From an uncultured Bacteroidales bacterium (lineage in GTDB: Bacteria; Bacteroidota; Bacteroidia; Bacteroidales; F082): 64,000 nt of DNA. The stretch covers positions 33,590 through 97,589 of the forward strand of contig CAJOIF010000027.1 in the NCBI GenBank assembly GCA_905234765.1, given 5' to 3'. This document shows positions 61,922 to 64,000 of this stretch, one piece after another (positions within the stretch are counted from its first letter, which is position 1; each line of letters starts with the position of its first letter). Under the pieces are notes generated by a model that saw only the letters and a program-made list of their open reading frames with translations, was not told the DNA's origin and made no database searches. The translations under genes were made by a program, and so were the position numbers.

Positions 61922-64000
61922 ATGAAACGCATCTTTATCACCATATTATTCTTTGCCTCTTTTGTTTGTCTTCAGGCACAGACCTATACTTTAAGCGGCC
62001 ACATCACCGATGCCGCCACGGGCGAGACGCTTATCGGTGCCACATTATACGAGGCTTCATCGCAAACAGGCACCTCGGCCAACGGCTATGGCTTCTATTC
62101 GTTGCGTTTGCCAGCAGGAAAACACAAGTTGCAATGCGCCTATTTGGGCTACAATACCAAAGAGATTGAAGTCCAATTGGATGGCGACAAGACCTTGGAA
62201 ATCAAGTTGGAGGAGAACTCTGTTGGGCTGGGCGAAGTCACCATTGAAGCAGCGGCGGTGGAGCGTCCGCAAAAGCAGAACGAGTTCCATGCCGAGATGC
62301 TGACTATCCAATCGATACGCAAACTCCCGAGCGTGTTTGGCGAGGCCGACATCCTCAAAGCAGTACAGATGCAGTCGGGCGTGAAGACCATCGGCGATGC
62401 CTCATCGGGGTTGCTCGTGCGCGGCGGCACCAACGACCAAAACCTTATCCTTATCGACGAGGCACCCATCTACAACCCCTCTCACCTCTTCGGCATGATC
62501 TCCATCTTCAACCCAGAGGCCGTGAACCAAATGACGCTCTACAAGAGCAACATGCCTGCGCAATACGGCGGGCGCGTCTCAGCTGTTCTCGACTGCAAGA
62601 TGAAGGAAGGCAACATGAACCACCACGATTTTTCGGTGGCGTTGAGTCCCTTTGCCGCCACTTTGACCGCCAATGGCCCCATCGTCAAGGAAAAGGCTTC
62701 TTACCTGATTTCGGCACGCAGGAGTTTCATCGACTTTTTCGTGAAGCCTAACGAGGAAATGCCACTTGTGCCGAGGTTTTACGACCTGAACGCAAAAATT
62801 AACACCAAGATTGGGCAGAACGACCGTATCTATCTCTCGTTTTACCGAGGTCATGATGTCATTGAGTCCATGGGGGGCATCGACCAATCGCAAGGCAAGT
62901 ACAATACTTGGGGCAACACTTCAGGCACCCTGCGCTGGACGCACAACTTCGGCAGTCGCTGGTTCCTCAACACGGCCTTTATCGTCAGCGATTACAGCAA
63001 CGACCTCGACTACCAATTCAAAAGACGCAAGTTCAACTGGCGCACAGGCATTTCTGACCTCAACCTGAAAGCTGCATTGAGTTATTACATTGCCCCCGAC
63101 TGTGAACTGCGCATCGGCGCGGGAGCCATCCGCCACGCTTTCACGCCTGGCGAATCGGACAGCATCGGCATGAGCCTGCCGCATTATCAGGCGATGGAGT
63201 ATTCTGCATACGTGCTGAACGACTGGAAACCCTTGCGCTGGTTGGGCTTCAACTACGGGGTGCACCTGTCGGCTTTCCAGCCTTTGAACAGTGAAGAGAA
63301 TTTGATGGTCTACCCCGAACCTCGCGTAAGTATGAATGTCATGCTGAGCGAGAACACCTCTCTGAAAGCCGGATATGCGAGGAATGTACAATACATCCAA
63401 GTCCTGCAAAACACCGCCTTGGACTATCAGTCGTTAGAGACATGGTTCCCAGCCGTCAACGGATTGAAACCTGTGATTGCCGATGTGGTTTCAGGGGGCT
63501 GTTTCCTCGATTTCGGTGGGCAGTATTCCGCTTCGGCTGAACTCTATTACAAGAAAGGCCAAAACCAAATCGACTTCATCGACCATGCGCAACTCATCAG
63601 TAACCCGAATGTCATCAACCAAGTGAGGAGCGGCAATTCCAAAGCCTACGGCCTGGAACTGAACCTTTCGAAAAATGCCGGAAAGTTCACGGGAGCCATG
63701 AATTACACCTATTCGCGTGTCATCTATACCATCGACGGCATCAACGACGGCAATCCCTATTCGGCTTTGTCAGACATCCCGCATGACTTCCGCATCAATG
63801 GCTGCTATCAGTTCACGCCACGCTGGAGTGCGAGTGCAGCATGGCAGTATTCAAGTGGGCATCCTGTCACTTTGCCTGTGGGCTTCTACGAATACATGGG
63901 GCAGACCGTCCCGGTTTACACCGAGCGCAACGCCAGCCGTACGCCAGCCTATCACCGTCTCGACCTTTCGTGCGCCTATCACTCGCCGAAATACAAAAAC
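61922..64000 (+). CDS. TonB-dependent receptor, truncated by the window end
   Basis: 693 codons are open to the last base. After a signal peptide (MKRIFITILFFASFVCLQAQ) comes a carboxypeptidase-regulatory-like domain (SGHITDAATGETLIGATLYE, about 24-110), then a plug domain (QSGVKTIGDASSGLLVRGG, LIDEAPIYNPSHLFGMISIFN) and the start of the barrel. Outer-membrane uptake of an unidentified ligand together with the DUF4249 lipoprotein. The plug phrase LVRGG...D-x-APIYN is of the non-SusC type. Confidence 0.9.
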   Translation, partial: MKRIFITILFFASFVCLQAQTYTLSGHITDAATGETLIGATLYEASSQTGTSANGYGFYSLRLPAGKHKLQCAYLGYNTKEIEVQLDGDKTLEIKLEENSVGLGEVTIEAAAVERPQKQNEFHAEMLTIQSIRKLPSVFGEADILKAVQMQSGVKTIGDASSGLLVRGGTNDQNLILIDEAPIYNPSHLFGMISIFNPEAVNQMTLYKSNMPAQYGGRVSAVLDCKMKEGNMNHHDFSVALSPFAATLTANGPIVKEKASYLISARRSFIDFFVKPNEEMPLVPRFYDLNAKINTKIGQNDRIYLSFYRGHDVIESMGGIDQSQGKYNTWGNTSGTLRWTHNFGSRWFLNTAFIVSDYSNDLDYQFKRRKFNWRTGISDLNLKAALSYYIAPDCELRIGAGAIRHAFTPGESDSIGMSLPHYQAMEYSAYVLNDWKPLRWLGFNYGVHLSAFQPLNSEENLMVYPEPRVSMNVMLSENTSLKAGYARNVQYIQVLQNTALDYQSLETWFPAVNGLKPVIADVVSGGCFLDFGGQYSASAELYYKKGQNQIDFIDHAQLISNPNVINQVRSGNSKAYGLELNLSKNAGKFTGAMNYTYSRVIYTIDGINDGNPYSALSDIPHDFRINGCYQFTPRWSASAAWQYSSGHPVTLPVGFYEYMGQTVPVYTERNASRTPAYHRLDLSCAYHSPKYKN

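Overview
The window looks like chromosome from a member of the order Bacteroidales (phylum Bacteroidota), probably an uncultured gut or rumen type. The evidence is a fused MurF-Alr gene, many promoters with the Bacteroidota -7 box TAnnTTTG, absence of Shine-Dalgarno sequences, type IX secretion C-terminal sorting domains, DUF4301, DUF4249 paired with a TonB receptor, and the atpDC-x-BEFHAG and V-type ATPase gene orders. No replication origin, rRNA operon, prophage, insertion sequence transposase or CRISPR array was seen.

Layout. 1-5.4 kb holds envelope genes (partial recQ, kdsD, lptB, pssA, murF-alr). 5.4-12.9 kb is a complete F-type ATP synthase operon on the minus strand. 13.1-22.0 kb is a divergent V-type ATPase operon interrupted by a SatD/DUF3307 pair; its A, B and K genes each carry one out-of-frame lesion near a conserved segment. 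22-25 kb has two outer-membrane-type proteins. 25.1-28.4 kb has DUF456 and a split transketolase whose C-terminal half is fused to a LOG-like domain. 28.4-37 kb is an accessory stretch: two AAA ATPases, secreted and lipoproteins, a C69 dipeptidase and several dispersed repeats. 37-49.5 kb has rarA, a candidate sRNA, DUF4301, tRNA-Leu(GAG) followed by a damaged tRNA-Leu(CAG), a caspase-like lipoprotein, an AddB-like nuclease, a sugar kinase-RapZ fusion with its nucleotidyltransferase, and an AspT-like transporter. 49.5-53.2 kb encodes succinate dehydrogenase/fumarate reductase. 53.3-55.5 kb is an A+T-rich probable type II restriction-modification pair. 55.6-64 kb holds T9SS cargo enzymes, bcp, an isolated nqrF, a HEPN/MNT pair, a strongly structured RNA or leader, and a DUF4249/TonB receptor pair cut by the window end.

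How it fits together. Energy genes dominate: an F-type synthase whose c subunit looks proton-type, a V-type ATPase whose K subunit keeps the sodium-ligand residues, a respiratory fumarate reductase/SDH, and nqrF. Envelope biogenesis (Kdo precursor, LPS export, phosphatidylserine, peptidoglycan, amino-sugar recycling) is the second theme.

Most unusual features: (i) gene spacers filled with 7- and 8-nt tandem arrays, some with inverted symmetry, one of which sits in frame inside nqrF; (ii) several independent short out-of-frame losses (ntpA, ntpB, ntpK, a tRNA), meaning either gene decay or assembly error; (iii) two unannotated structured RNA candidates at 38.5 and 60.8 kb; (iv) regularly spaced repeats overlapping regulatory regions at 14.3 and 33.1 kb. 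All identifications come from reading translations and motifs by eye; no database was searched.
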